Of a stretch of 64,000 nt of DNA, positions 56,839-64,000 are shown piece after piece. The translations under genes and the position numbers were made by a program. The notes under the pieces are model-generated. The model saw only the letters and a program-made list of their open reading frames with translations. It did not search any database and was not told where the DNA came from. Position 1 is the first letter of the stretch, and each line of letters begins with the position of its first letter. Source of the stretch: CAYJLW01 sp964370965 (GTDB lineage: Bacteria > Actinomycetota > Acidimicrobiia > UBA2766); contig CAYJLW010000010.1 in assembly GCA_964370965.1 (NCBI GenBank), positions 1 through 64,000 of the forward strand, given 5' to 3'.

Positions 56839-59757
56839 TCAGACCTTCACGCCTGGGAGCTCGAAGACGAACATGACGCTCCCGTCGGCTTCTTCGCCCC
56901 CTGACTCGGCGAGGCCCATGAACGTCGTGTACTTCTTGGCGCGTTTCAGGCCCTCCTGACTGAGAGCGGTGTTGAAGTCACCCGAGATCTGCACGCCGCT
57001 CACTCCCCCGATGAGAAGTGGAGACGCCGACACGGCGGCACCGAGCTGGGTGGCGGCGGAGCTGAGGCTCTCGGCCACGTACGCGATAGAGCCCTCGATG
57101 GTGACCCCGAGGTCGCTCGGGTCCCACGTCCCGATCGCGGCCGGAGCCGTGAACTGCAGCGCCTTGCCCAGCGCCCTCACCGCTGTGGCGATGTCGTCGG
57201 GCTGGCCGCGCCTGTCGAGCCTCGTGACCCGCGGGTTCCCGTAGCCGCCGGCGATGATGGACAGGGCCTTCTCGGCGGTCTGGGGCTTCACCGTACGGCT
57301 GCCGGGGTCTGCCAGCACCTTGTCACAAGGCGTGTCGAGCACTGGGGGCACGATGGGCACGATGTAGTTGCCGGCGCCATCCTTCGGCATGCTGGACGGG
57401 CAGAGGGCGTCCTCGCGGTCGACGCTGTAGTTGATCAGGTTCACCGCCTGGGAGATCTTCGGGCCCGTCTGGGCGTTGCCGAGGTCGGTCACCTGGTAGC
57501 CCGGGTACCCTGCCACGGACGCCGTGAAGTTGAAGCCGGGGCCCCAGAGCAGGCTCTCGATCACCGTCGCCGACGCCTCGATGGCTCCCAACGGCCCGGC
57601 GAAGGCCTGGGCGCAGGTGATCTGGGTGGCGACGGTTCCGGGCGGTGCCGTGAGGATCGTGAGGTCTGTGAGCACCTGGTTCAGCGTGGGCCAACAGGAG
57701 GGCGCCGTGTCGGTCCCCTTGGGGGCGTCAGGGCTGAGACCTCCGGCGAGGACCAAGATCGCCTTGAGGCCGTCAGGGATGCCGTTCGCCGGGTAGTTCG
57801 GGCCCAGCAGGGAGGCGTAGTTCTGGGACGCCCCGCTCCAACCCCGCCGGCTCATCCTCGAGTCGGTGATGATGCCCAGGCCGCCGGCGTCGACCGTCGC
57901 CGTCACCGGGGAGTCGATGGCGTTGTTGATCCCCTGCTCGGACCCGGAGAGCAGCACGGTGCCCAGGTTGAGCTTGGCATTGGGGCCGAGGAGGCCCCCG
58001 GCGAGGGCAGAGAGGTCCAACTCCGGCAGGAAGCTCTTGGCCGTGCCGTTGAGGAGGGACCTCAGCGTGATGTCGCTCGTGGGAAGGAACGCCGGGCAGG
58101 CGGGGCTGATGTCGTCACAGAGCCCCTTCAGCAAAGGAGGCGGGCCGCCGGACACGCCGGGGTAGAGCTCCCCCTTCACCATGGCGATGGTGTTCAGCGC
58201 CGCCGTCGTGTAGTAGCCGGGGTAGGTGTCGGGGTTCGGGAACACGAACGGGTCGAAGTCCGCCACACCGTCGTTGTCGGCGTCGATCGCCCCCTTGGCG
58301 GCGAACTTGATCATCGCCGCCCAGTTGTAGAGCGAGCCGAAGTACCCCCCGGAACCGTCAGGGAGGGTGTTCTGGGTGAGGTCACCGCCGAGTTGGCCGC
58401 CCGTGGTGCGCGTGATCTCCTGGGAGCGGTAGGTGTTGTTGCGGGTGTCGAGGGACGCCGCCCAGCCTGTGGTGGTGCGCTTCGCCACCATCGGGGGCAC
58501 TTCGCCGAGCTGCTTCGGTACGCCAGCGGAGCTGGCGAAGGTGCAGTTCGCCCCCGGCCCGGGAGGCGTGTTGCCGGCAGAGGAGCAGAGCGGGTTCGTG
58601 TAGTTCGACTTGCCCAGCGCCCCGGCGAGCTGGGCGAGACCGGGTGCCAGGGTTCCCTCGATCTGCGTGCGGAGCTCGACAAGGCCGTCGTAGAGCGTCT
58701 TCATGTTGGGCACGAGCTGCGTGTTCACAGCCCGGCCGCCCTCCTCGAGGGAGCGGGAGAGGACGTCGAGGCCCTCCTCGGCGATCTGCTTGAGGCCGTC
58801 GGCGGCCTTGGGCAGGCCCTCCTCGGGGGACGTGAGCTGCAGGAAGGCCCCGTAGAACTGGTTGAGGGCGTAGAGGAGCGTGTCGGTGGCGCCACCGCCG
58901 AGCTCCTGGGCGTCGGCGACAGCCTCGGCCTGCTCCATACCGATGCCCGGCGTGACGACGATGCGCCCCGAGGGGAGGTCGAAGCTCTTCGTCTGCCCCT
59001 TGACCTTCAACGTCAGGGAACCGGGCTGGGTCGGCGGGAAGAGAACGCCGCTGGCGGTGACCGTGGCGCCGTCGCCCCGGTGGCCGAGCTGGCCGTTCTC
59101 GGCCTCGAGGCCCTTCCAGTTCTCGTCGTCGAAGAACAGCGGCCCCACGGAGACGGTGAGGGGGATGAAGACGAAGCCGACGTCGGTGACTTCCTTGTCG
59201 GACACAGAGTCGGTGTAGGTGACCTCCCGCGCCTGACCGGTGATGTTGTCGACGACGAGCTCGAGCTCGAAGGTGCCCGCCTTGCCCTTGATCTTCTCGA
59301 GGTCGGTGACCTCCGTGCCGTTCAGGCTGTACGTGGTCTTGACGCGCACCGGGAGCTGCTTGTCGCCCCGCGGGGTCTTCACGACGCCACTGCCCGAGAG
59401 GAGATCGGCCTGGCCGGTGAAGTAGATGTCGGTGGGCTTGCCCGGGCCCTTGACGTCCTCGTTCCAGGTGAGCGTGCTGTCGGACACGGACGGTTTGGGT
59501 GAGTCGAACTGCGCCGAGACGTCGCTGAGGTCGGCCTTCTTCGTGACGCGCATCGTGCCCGAACCCTGGAGGCGAAGGAAGTCGTCTATGGCGACCTGCG
59601 ACACGGCGCCGGACTCAGAGAGTTGGGCGACGACGACTTCGGTCTCGGCCAGGGTCGCGTCGGCAGACGCCGCTTGCACGAGAGGCATGGCGGCAGCGGG
59701 TACGAGCACCATCGCCACAGCGAGAGCCAGCCACTTCAGCCGCCGAGTTCTCTTCAC
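56839..59757 (-). CDS. large secreted protein of unknown function heading the liv operon
   Basis: This 972-aa protein has a clear signal peptide (VKRTRRLKWLALAVAMVLVP then AAAMPLVQAASA) and no further obvious membrane helix. The first third reads as beta-rich domains (DIYFTGQADLLSGSGVV, GTFELELVVDNITGQA). The middle has helical, coiled segments (LPKAADGLKQIAEEGLDVLS) and the remainder is long and rich in Gly, Pro and Asn with several cysteines (NPLCSSAG, GLCDDISPACPAF). I recognise no family. AGGGAGGGG precedes the GTG at 59757. It lies 26 bases upstream of a binding-protein gene, so an accessory role in substrate capture or envelope structure is possible. Confidence 0.85.
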   Translation of the reverse strand: MKRTRRLKWLALAVAMVLVPAAAMPLVQAASADATLAETEVVVAQLSESGAVSQVAIDDFLRLQGSGTMRVTKKADLSDVSAQFDSPKPSVSDSTLTWNEDVKGPGKPTDIYFTGQADLLSGSGVVKTPRGDKQLPVRVKTTYSLNGTEVTDLEKIKGKAGTFELELVVDNITGQAREVTYTDSVSDKEVTDVGFVFIPLTVSVGPLFFDDENWKGLEAENGQLGHRGDGATVTASGVLFPPTQPGSLTLKVKGQTKSFDLPSGRIVVTPGIGMEQAEAVADAQELGGGATDTLLYALNQFYGAFLQLTSPEEGLPKAADGLKQIAEEGLDVLSRSLEEGGRAVNTQLVPNMKTLYDGLVELRTQIEGTLAPGLAQLAGALGKSNYTNPLCSSAGNTPPGPGANCTFASSAGVPKQLGEVPPMVAKRTTTGWAASLDTRNNTYRSQEITRTTGGQLGGDLTQNTLPDGSGGYFGSLYNWAAMIKFAAKGAIDADNDGVADFDPFVFPNPDTYPGYYTTAALNTIAMVKGELYPGVSGGPPPLLKGLCDDISPACPAFLPTSDITLRSLLNGTAKSFLPELDLSALAGGLLGPNAKLNLGTVLLSGSEQGINNAIDSPVTATVDAGGLGIITDSRMSRRGWSGASQNYASLLGPNYPANGIPDGLKAILVLAGGLSPDAPKGTDTAPSCWPTLNQVLTDLTILTAPPGTVATQITCAQAFAGPLGAIEASATVIESLLWGPGFNFTASVAGYPGYQVTDLGNAQTGPKISQAVNLINYSVDREDALCPSSMPKDGAGNYIVPIVPPVLDTPCDKVLADPGSRTVKPQTAEKALSIIAGGYGNPRVTRLDRRGQPDDIATAVRALGKALQFTAPAAIGTWDPSDLGVTIEGSIAYVAESLSSAATQLGAAVSASPLLIGGVSGVQISGDFNTALSQEGLKRAKKYTTFMGLAESGGEEADGSVMFVFELPGVKV

Positions 59758-59868
59758 GACTCCCCTCCCTTCGCCAGGCCCGACAGGCGCCCGAGCCGGG
59801 CCCGCTCCGTCAGCACACCCATGGGGCCCCCAGTACGCAGTCGGAACAGAGAAGACAATTTGACCGGG

Positions 59869-59874
59869 AGCATA
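59869..59874 (-). promoter_or_regulatory. -10 box TATGCT of the liv operon
   Basis: On the minus strand TATGCT lies 111 bases upstream of the GTG at 59757, leaving a leader of about 100 nt. It is 110 bases from the palindromic operator on the other side of the divergent region. Confidence 0.3.
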
Positions 59875-59984
59875 GCCATTGCCACCCCGGAACGTGTGCA
59901 TGCCATGAGGGACCCGCCTCGCGGAGCTCTTCGCCTTCCCGACCCCGTTCCTTCGGCAAGTCCACGGCGTGGATTCAGTGTCGA

Positions 59985-60004
59985 GTGAACGACCGGTCAT
60001 TCAC
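59985..60004. promoter_or_regulatory. palindromic TetR-type operator
   Basis: GTGAACGACCGGTCATTCAC is a 20-bp palindrome with a single mismatched pair, centred on GACCGGTC. It lies 21 bases before the TANNNT box of the TetR gene at 60038, so autorepression is likely. The CCGGTCA core recurs in the operator at 21725-21742. Confidence 0.75.
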
Positions 60005-60025
60005 ACGGTGGGGCCTCTACCTCCG

Positions 60026-60031
60026 TATGAT
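60026..60031 (+). promoter_or_regulatory. -10 box TATGAT of the TetR gene
   Basis: TATGAT ends six bases before the ATG at 60038, the standard leaderless spacing of this window. Confidence 0.5.
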
Positions 60032-60037
60032 GCGCAG

Positions 60038-60697
60038 ATGGACCCCGGTACCGAGGCGGCGAAGCCGCACAGCCGGCGCGCCGGCGCCGAACGCACCCGC
60101 GTTGCGATCCTCGAGACCGCCCGCGGGCTCTTCGCCGAGGCGGGCTACCGGGGCACCTCCGTGGCCGACATCGCGGAGGCCGCGGGGCTCGCCCCCGGCA
60201 CGATCTACGTCCACTTCAAGAACAAGGCCGACCTCCTCGCCGAGGTGATCCGCTCCACGGAGCCCAACGATCTCGTCCTCAGCCCCGAAGAGCTCAGCCG
60301 GATCTCGGTGGCGGAGATGTTCTCGGAGATCGCCGCCATCTCGATCCGCCAGGCCGAGACGAACGCTGCCTTCCTCACCTCCATGGCCCACGAGGCCCGC
60401 AAGTTCCCCGAGACCCGTGCCGACTTCTACCGCCAGGTGATGCTGCGCCCGATGCAGGCCGTCGCCGGCCTCCTCGCCCATGTCCCGGGCTGCGCGGAGC
60501 TCGACGAGAGCGACCGCCGCGCCCTCGCCCACGTCTTCTTGAGCGCCGCCGTCTTCACAGTCGTGGAGCAGGAGATCCTGGGGGGCGCCGAATGCGATCC
60601 CATCGACATCGAGCGGGTACCCGCGTTGCTGGGCCTGCTCCTCGAAGGGGGAGTCGGAGGCATCTCCGGCGAAAACCGCACCAAGCGCAAGCGCTGA
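60038..60697 (+). CDS. TetR/AcrR family transcriptional regulator
   Basis: This 219-aa regulator has the TetR helix-turn-helix RTRVAILETARGLFAEAGYR then VADIAEAAGLAPGTIYVHFK (residues about 20-63) and a C-terminal ligand domain with a lysine/arginine-rich tail (ENRTKRKR). It is divergent from the minus-strand liv operon and upstream of the second liv set, with a palindromic operator between. It may respond to the imported substrate or its CoA ester. The ATG at 60038 is supported by the leaderless promoter; the longer in-frame start would place the operator inside the gene. Confidence 0.92.
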   Translation: MDPGTEAAKPHSRRAGAERTRVAILETARGLFAEAGYRGTSVADIAEAAGLAPGTIYVHFKNKADLLAEVIRSTEPNDLVLSPEELSRISVAEMFSEIAAISIRQAETNAAFLTSMAHEARKFPETRADFYRQVMLRPMQAVAGLLAHVPGCAELDESDRRALAHVFLSAAVFTVVEQEILGGAECDPIDIERVPALLGLLLEGGVGGISGENRTKRKR

Positions 60698-60864
60698 CGA
60701 GCTCCCGGGGGCAGAGATCCCACACGCGACCCAACCCGCGAGGCCGCAACCACCGAAACGTGATGCCGGTCCCGGCATCCGGGGAGGACAGCATTCCCTT
60801 GGGCTCGACAGCCCCAGTTCCGCGCAGCGGGCACGATGATCCCCGGAGAAGGAGACGGAGCCCC

Positions 60865-62364
60865 ATGACAGCTCGGCATCGGACGTCCTCCCTGGTGCTG
60901 CTCACCGCCTTGGCCCTCACGCTGGTGAGCTGCACGAGCCCCCAGGGCGACGACACCTCGACGGGGGGCTTCGGGACGGGCGGCTCGACAGGAGGCAACC
61001 TCAAGATCGGGGTCGTGGGAGCCTTCAGCGGCCCCGTCTCCTACGTGGGCAACGCCGTCCTCAACGGGGTGAACTACGCGAAGGACCTGCTGAACGAGAA
61101 GGGCGGCGTCCTCGGGCGCAAGGTCGAGGTCGTGAAGTGCGACGGCCAGTTCTCGCCGTCCACGGAGGTGAACTGCCTCACGAAGCTCTCCAGCGTCGAC
61201 GACGTCGACCTCATCGTCACCGACGACAGCCAGGGGGTGAACACCCTCGGGCCGGCGAAGACGGCGGCCCTCAAGGTCCCCGTCCTGTTCCCTGTTGCCG
61301 CCCCGGCACGCATCGACGTGAAGGAGACCCCGAACTTGTTCTCCCTCGGCGCCACGGGCACCGACCCTGCCGCACCCGAGGGCGACATCGCTGTGCTCTC
61401 GAAGTTCCTCGTCCAGGACAAGGGCTACAGGCGTTTCGCCGTCATCCAGATGGACGTGGGTCCCTTCGCCACCGCGACGAAGGTCTTCCAACAGCTCATC
61501 GGCCAGTACGGCGGCCAGGTCGTCACCGTGCAGAAGTTCCAGATCGGCGACGTCGACATGTCGAGCCAAGTGCGGGCCGCCCAGAACGCCAACGCCCAGG
61601 TCGTGGTCTGCCTGGGCCTCGGTGCCGACTGCGCCCGCGTCGCACAGGCCATGGCGCGCTCGGGCTACAAGGCGCAACTCGCGGGCACGGCCACGTTCTA
61701 CATGCGGGCGTTCAGGGAGCTCGCCAAGGGCGCCACCAACGACGCCGTCTTCACGGTTCCCCGCTCCGAGAACGTCGATCCCGCCTTCCTGCAGTGGCTC
61801 TTCGAGTACTTCCGCCGCTACGGCGTGAAGACGTTCCTCATCAACGGCTCCAAGTCCCCCGACTACCCGGGCCTCGAGCTCCCCGCCTACTGCGCTGTGG
61901 ACATCTACGCCAAGGCCGCCCGCGTAGCGAGGTCGACGGAGGCCGCCAAGGTCATCAAGGCCCTGGAGCGCTCCCGGGGCTACCGCTGCGTCGCCACGCA
62001 ACGCACGTGGTCACCCGCCGACCACGCCGCCACGGTCGATCCTCCCGCCGAGCCGTGGGTCACCCGGTTCAAGAACGGCCACCTCATGTGGGACTGGGAT
62101 CCGAGAGGCGTGCCCGCCCTCGAGGACGCCCGCTACGCCGTGGAGGAGGATGCGCTCACTGCCGGCTACAAAACGGATGCCGACGCGGTCATCGGCATCG
62201 CCGGGGCATACCTCTCCGAGATCGAGAAACGCCAGGCCGAGATCGTCCCCCGCATCGGCCAGGAGGAGTACGACAAGCAGGTCACCCAACTGAAGCAGGC
62301 GATCGCGGCGGCGAAGTCCCTGAAGAAGTCCGGCAAGGCCCGCAAGCTCCCCGAGATCGACTGA
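60865..62364 (+). CDS. ABC transporter substrate-binding lipoprotein
   Basis: This 499-aa liv-type binding protein has a lipoprotein signal (SSLVLLTALALTLVSC), a Gly/Thr/Ser-rich spacer, then KIGVVGAFSGPVSYVGNAVL and GGVLGRKVEVVKCDGQFS. The C-terminal tail is basic and helical (QAIAAAKSLKKSGKARKLPE). The ATG at 60865 has GGAGACGGAG upstream. It differs from the three binding proteins on the other strand and belongs to a second transport set with the livH and livM genes that follow. Confidence 0.93.
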   Translation: MTARHRTSSLVLLTALALTLVSCTSPQGDDTSTGGFGTGGSTGGNLKIGVVGAFSGPVSYVGNAVLNGVNYAKDLLNEKGGVLGRKVEVVKCDGQFSPSTEVNCLTKLSSVDDVDLIVTDDSQGVNTLGPAKTAALKVPVLFPVAAPARIDVKETPNLFSLGATGTDPAAPEGDIAVLSKFLVQDKGYRRFAVIQMDVGPFATATKVFQQLIGQYGGQVVTVQKFQIGDVDMSSQVRAAQNANAQVVVCLGLGADCARVAQAMARSGYKAQLAGTATFYMRAFRELAKGATNDAVFTVPRSENVDPAFLQWLFEYFRRYGVKTFLINGSKSPDYPGLELPAYCAVDIYAKAARVARSTEAAKVIKALERSRGYRCVATQRTWSPADHAATVDPPAEPWVTRFKNGHLMWDWDPRGVPALEDARYAVEEDALTAGYKTDADAVIGIAGAYLSEIEKRQAEIVPRIGQEEYDKQVTQLKQAIAAAKSLKKSGKARKLPEID

Positions 62365-62441
62365 CAGGGGGCCATGCCCAAACCCCGCACGGTCCCGTCG
62401 TGTCGTCCGACAGAACCGTGTTCTCCTACCCTGTGCGAACC

Positions 62442-63350
62442 GTGACCGACGCCATCCAGATCCTCGTACAGGGACTCACGCAGGGGGTGGTCTACGCCCT
62501 CCTCGCCATGGGTCTCGCCCTCGTGTACCGCACCACGAAAGTGATCAACTTCGCCCACGGCGAGCTCATGATCTTCGCCGTCTACGTGATGTACGTCCTG
62601 AACCAGAACCCGCTCCGGCCCGTCCCCTACCCGCTCGCCGCCCTCGCCGGCATCGGCGTCGCCGTCGGACTCGGGACGCTCGTCTACCTCGTGGCCATCA
62701 AGCGCGTGACCCGCTTCACGGGCTCCATCGGCTGGGTGCTGGGCACCATCGCCGCCGCGGCCGTCATCCAGGAGGGCCTCGTCGCGATCATCGGCAACTC
62801 CGAACCCCAGGCGATCCCGGGACCTTTCGCGCATCTCGGCGTGGTCCGCCTCGGCGGTGTCGTCATCGCCCAGGAGTACCTCGTCACGGCGGCGATCGGT
62901 CTCCTGATCGTGATCGCGTTCGACTTCCTGGAGAGTCGCACCCGCCTGGGGCGGGCGATGCAGGCAGTGGCCGAGAACCCCGACGCCGCCGCGCTCGTCG
63001 GCATCAGCCGCACACGCATCACCTACACGGCGTTCGCTCTCGCCGCCGCCACCGCCGCCGTTGCCGGCCTGCTCGTGACACCCATCACCTTCGCGCAGCC
63101 CTCCAAGGGCGCCGAATTCACGGTGCTGGCGCTCACCGCGGCTCTCCTCGGGGGCATCGACCGGGTCCGGGCCGCCGCCCTCGGGGGCCTCCTGCTCGGC
63201 CTCTTCGAGATCGTGCTCGGACGGATCCTGAACGACGCCGGCTCCTCACTGCTCTCCCTGCGCAACGTCTTCGTCTTCTCGCTCCTCATCCTCGTCCTCG
63301 TCATCCGCCCCAGAGGCGTGTTCGGCGCCCGTGTTGCGGAGCGCGTGTGA
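62442..63350 (+). CDS. livH: branched-chain amino-acid-type ABC transporter permease
   Basis: This 302-aa LivH-type permease starts VTDAIQILVQGLTQGVVYAL, the same opening as the LivH at 51438-52337, which guided the choice of the GTG at 62442 over GTG 62400. It has TTKVINFAHGELMIFAVYVM (LivH signature) and the ATPase-contact loop GRAMQAVAENPDAAALVGIS, with about eight helices. Its stop overlaps the next gene as GTGA. A TACCCT nine bases upstream could be an internal -10 box. Confidence 0.92.
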   Translation: MTDAIQILVQGLTQGVVYALLAMGLALVYRTTKVINFAHGELMIFAVYVMYVLNQNPLRPVPYPLAALAGIGVAVGLGTLVYLVAIKRVTRFTGSIGWVLGTIAAAAVIQEGLVAIIGNSEPQAIPGPFAHLGVVRLGGVVIAQEYLVTAAIGLLIVIAFDFLESRTRLGRAMQAVAENPDAAALVGISRTRITYTAFALAAATAAVAGLLVTPITFAQPSKGAEFTVLALTAALLGGIDRVRAAALGGLLLGLFEIVLGRILNDAGSSLLSLRNVFVFSLLILVLVIRPRGVFGARVAERV

Positions 63351-64000
63351 GCAGACGCTTCCTCGTGTACCGCCGCTGGCCCCTCGGCGTCGTCCTGCTG
63401 GGAGCGCTGCTCGGCGTCGCCCTCCTCACGCAGAACCCGTACTACATGCGCCTCTTCATCTGGTACGGGGCGATCTACGCCCTGATCGTGGCCGGCCTCA
63501 ACGTCCTCACCGGAGCCACAGGGCAGGTGTCCCTCGGCCACGTGGCGCTGTTCGCGATCGGCGCCTACGTGTCGGGCTGGCTGGGAGTGGCGAAGCTCCC
63601 CTGGGCGATCTGCGCCCTCGCCGCCGTCGCCTGCGCAGCCGCCGGCGGCCTCCTCATAGGGGCCCCTGCCCTGCGCCTCAAGGGTGCCTACCTGGCGCTG
63701 GCGACCCTGGCGTTCGCCCTCGTCGTCCTGCAACTGCTCGAGGCGCTCCCCAAGGCCCTCGACATCCCCGGGGGGGACGCCGCCGTCCTGGGCGTTCCCC
63801 GGCCGGCGTTCGGCTCCCTCGTGCCCCGCACCGAGGCTCAGTACTACGTGTTCGCAGTCCTCGTGGCCGCCCCGTTCGTGTGGGTGTCCCGCAACGTCTT
63901 CTGGTCCGCCACCGGCCGCCAGCTCCAGGCGGTACGTGACGACGAGTACGCCGCCCGCGCCCTGGGGATCTCCGTCTACCCGGCGAAGCTCTCCGCCTTC
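63347..64000 (+). CDS. livM: LivM-type ABC permease, cut by the window end
   Basis: A frame opens with GTG at 63347 (GTGA overlap with livH) and runs to the window edge, giving 218 residues. The translation begins VSRRFLVYRRWPLGVVLLGA and contains IVAGLNVLTGATGQVSLGHV, the LivM signature, and the loop GRQLQAVRDDEYAARALGIS that docks to the ATPase. The C-terminal part and any following livG/livF lie outside. Unlike the other set, it is not known whether this LivM is fused to an ATPase. Confidence 0.92.
   Translation, partial: MSRRFLVYRRWPLGVVLLGALLGVALLTQNPYYMRLFIWYGAIYALIVAGLNVLTGATGQVSLGHVALFAIGAYVSGWLGVAKLPWAICALAAVACAAAGGLLIGAPALRLKGAYLALATLAFALVVLQLLEALPKALDIPGGDAAVLGVPRPAFGSLVPRTEAQYYVFAVLVAAPFVWVSRNVFWSATGRQLQAVRDDEYAARALGISVYPAKLSAF

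Noticed and set aside
62413..62423. GAACCGTGTTC before livH as a third LexA box
   Set aside because: The spacing between GAAC and GTTC is three bases, not four, and the flanking C and G of the palindrome are missing.

Overview
This 64 kb window is high-GC DNA (roughly 70% G+C by eye) densely packed with genes and reads as a chromosomal segment of an actinomycetote. The evidence is a WhiB-type iron-sulfur regulator, palindromic LexA boxes of the actinobacterial CGAAC-N4-GTTCG type, a HspR/HAIR-like element in front of lon, an LLM-family (F420-type) oxidoreductase, frequent GTG starts with GTGA/ATGA overlaps, and many genes whose -10 box (TANNNT) lies 5-8 nt before the start codon, which implies leaderless mRNAs. 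The mix of fatty-acid/CoA enzymes, liv-type ABC transporters and a SepH-like fragment would suit class Acidimicrobiia or a relative; that placement is inference. No rRNA, tRNA, CRISPR array, insertion sequence or prophage was recognised, and no stretch over 300 bases lacks a gene.

Layout. 0-1.2 kb: a DNA cytosine-5 methyltransferase. 1.2-8.9 kb: an SOS mutagenesis island in which the error-prone polymerase DnaE2 appears as two separate genes: an 852-aa PHP/catalytic part (6092-8650) and a 298-aa HhH/OB-fold part (3537-4433). Each has its own LexA box. Between them lie a DtxR-family regulator and an unknown gene; a DinB (Pol IV) and a Gfo/Idh/MocA oxidoreductase follow the C-part with GTGA overlaps. 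8.8-20.9 kb: a secreted PKD-glycosidase, rhodanese, acetyl-CoA synthetase, two small membrane proteins, a VapBC toxin-antitoxin pair, PIG-L deacetylase, a PPi-type phosphofructokinase, glycerol kinase, a coiled-coil/3D-domain envelope protein, PlsC and an alpha/beta hydrolase. 20.9-33.7 kb: PPK2 and a divergent TetR around a palindromic operator, a PilB-type ATPase with a zinc ribbon, an aminotransferase, LLM oxidoreductase, ROK kinase, an eRF1/Vms1-like protein, Lon protease, and an ArsA-type ATPase with an Hsp20-like tail.

33.7-48.2 kb: small zinc-ribbon/membrane proteins coupled to a fatty acyl-CoA ligase, a sulfotransferase-like protein, a GT4 glycosyltransferase, an N-acetylglutamate-synthase-like protein coupled to a coiled-coil NYN nuclease, YjbQ, a CoA racemase/transferase with a DsbA-fold partner, TrpD, an acyl-CoA dehydrogenase and WhiB. 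48.4-64 kb: two liv-type ABC importers. The minus-strand operon runs from a 972-aa secreted protein through three substrate-binding lipoproteins (two of them tandem paralogues), LivH, a fused LivM-LivG and LivF, and ends at a 102-nt nested inverted repeat. Divergent to it, a TetR gene with its own palindromic operator precedes a second set (binding protein, LivH, LivM) that runs off the window.

The most unusual content is the split, doubly LexA-boxed dnaE2. Next are the fused LivM-LivG permease-ATPase with a 12-nt poly-C tract near its start codon, the large hairpin behind livF, and a recurring zinc-ribbon module.
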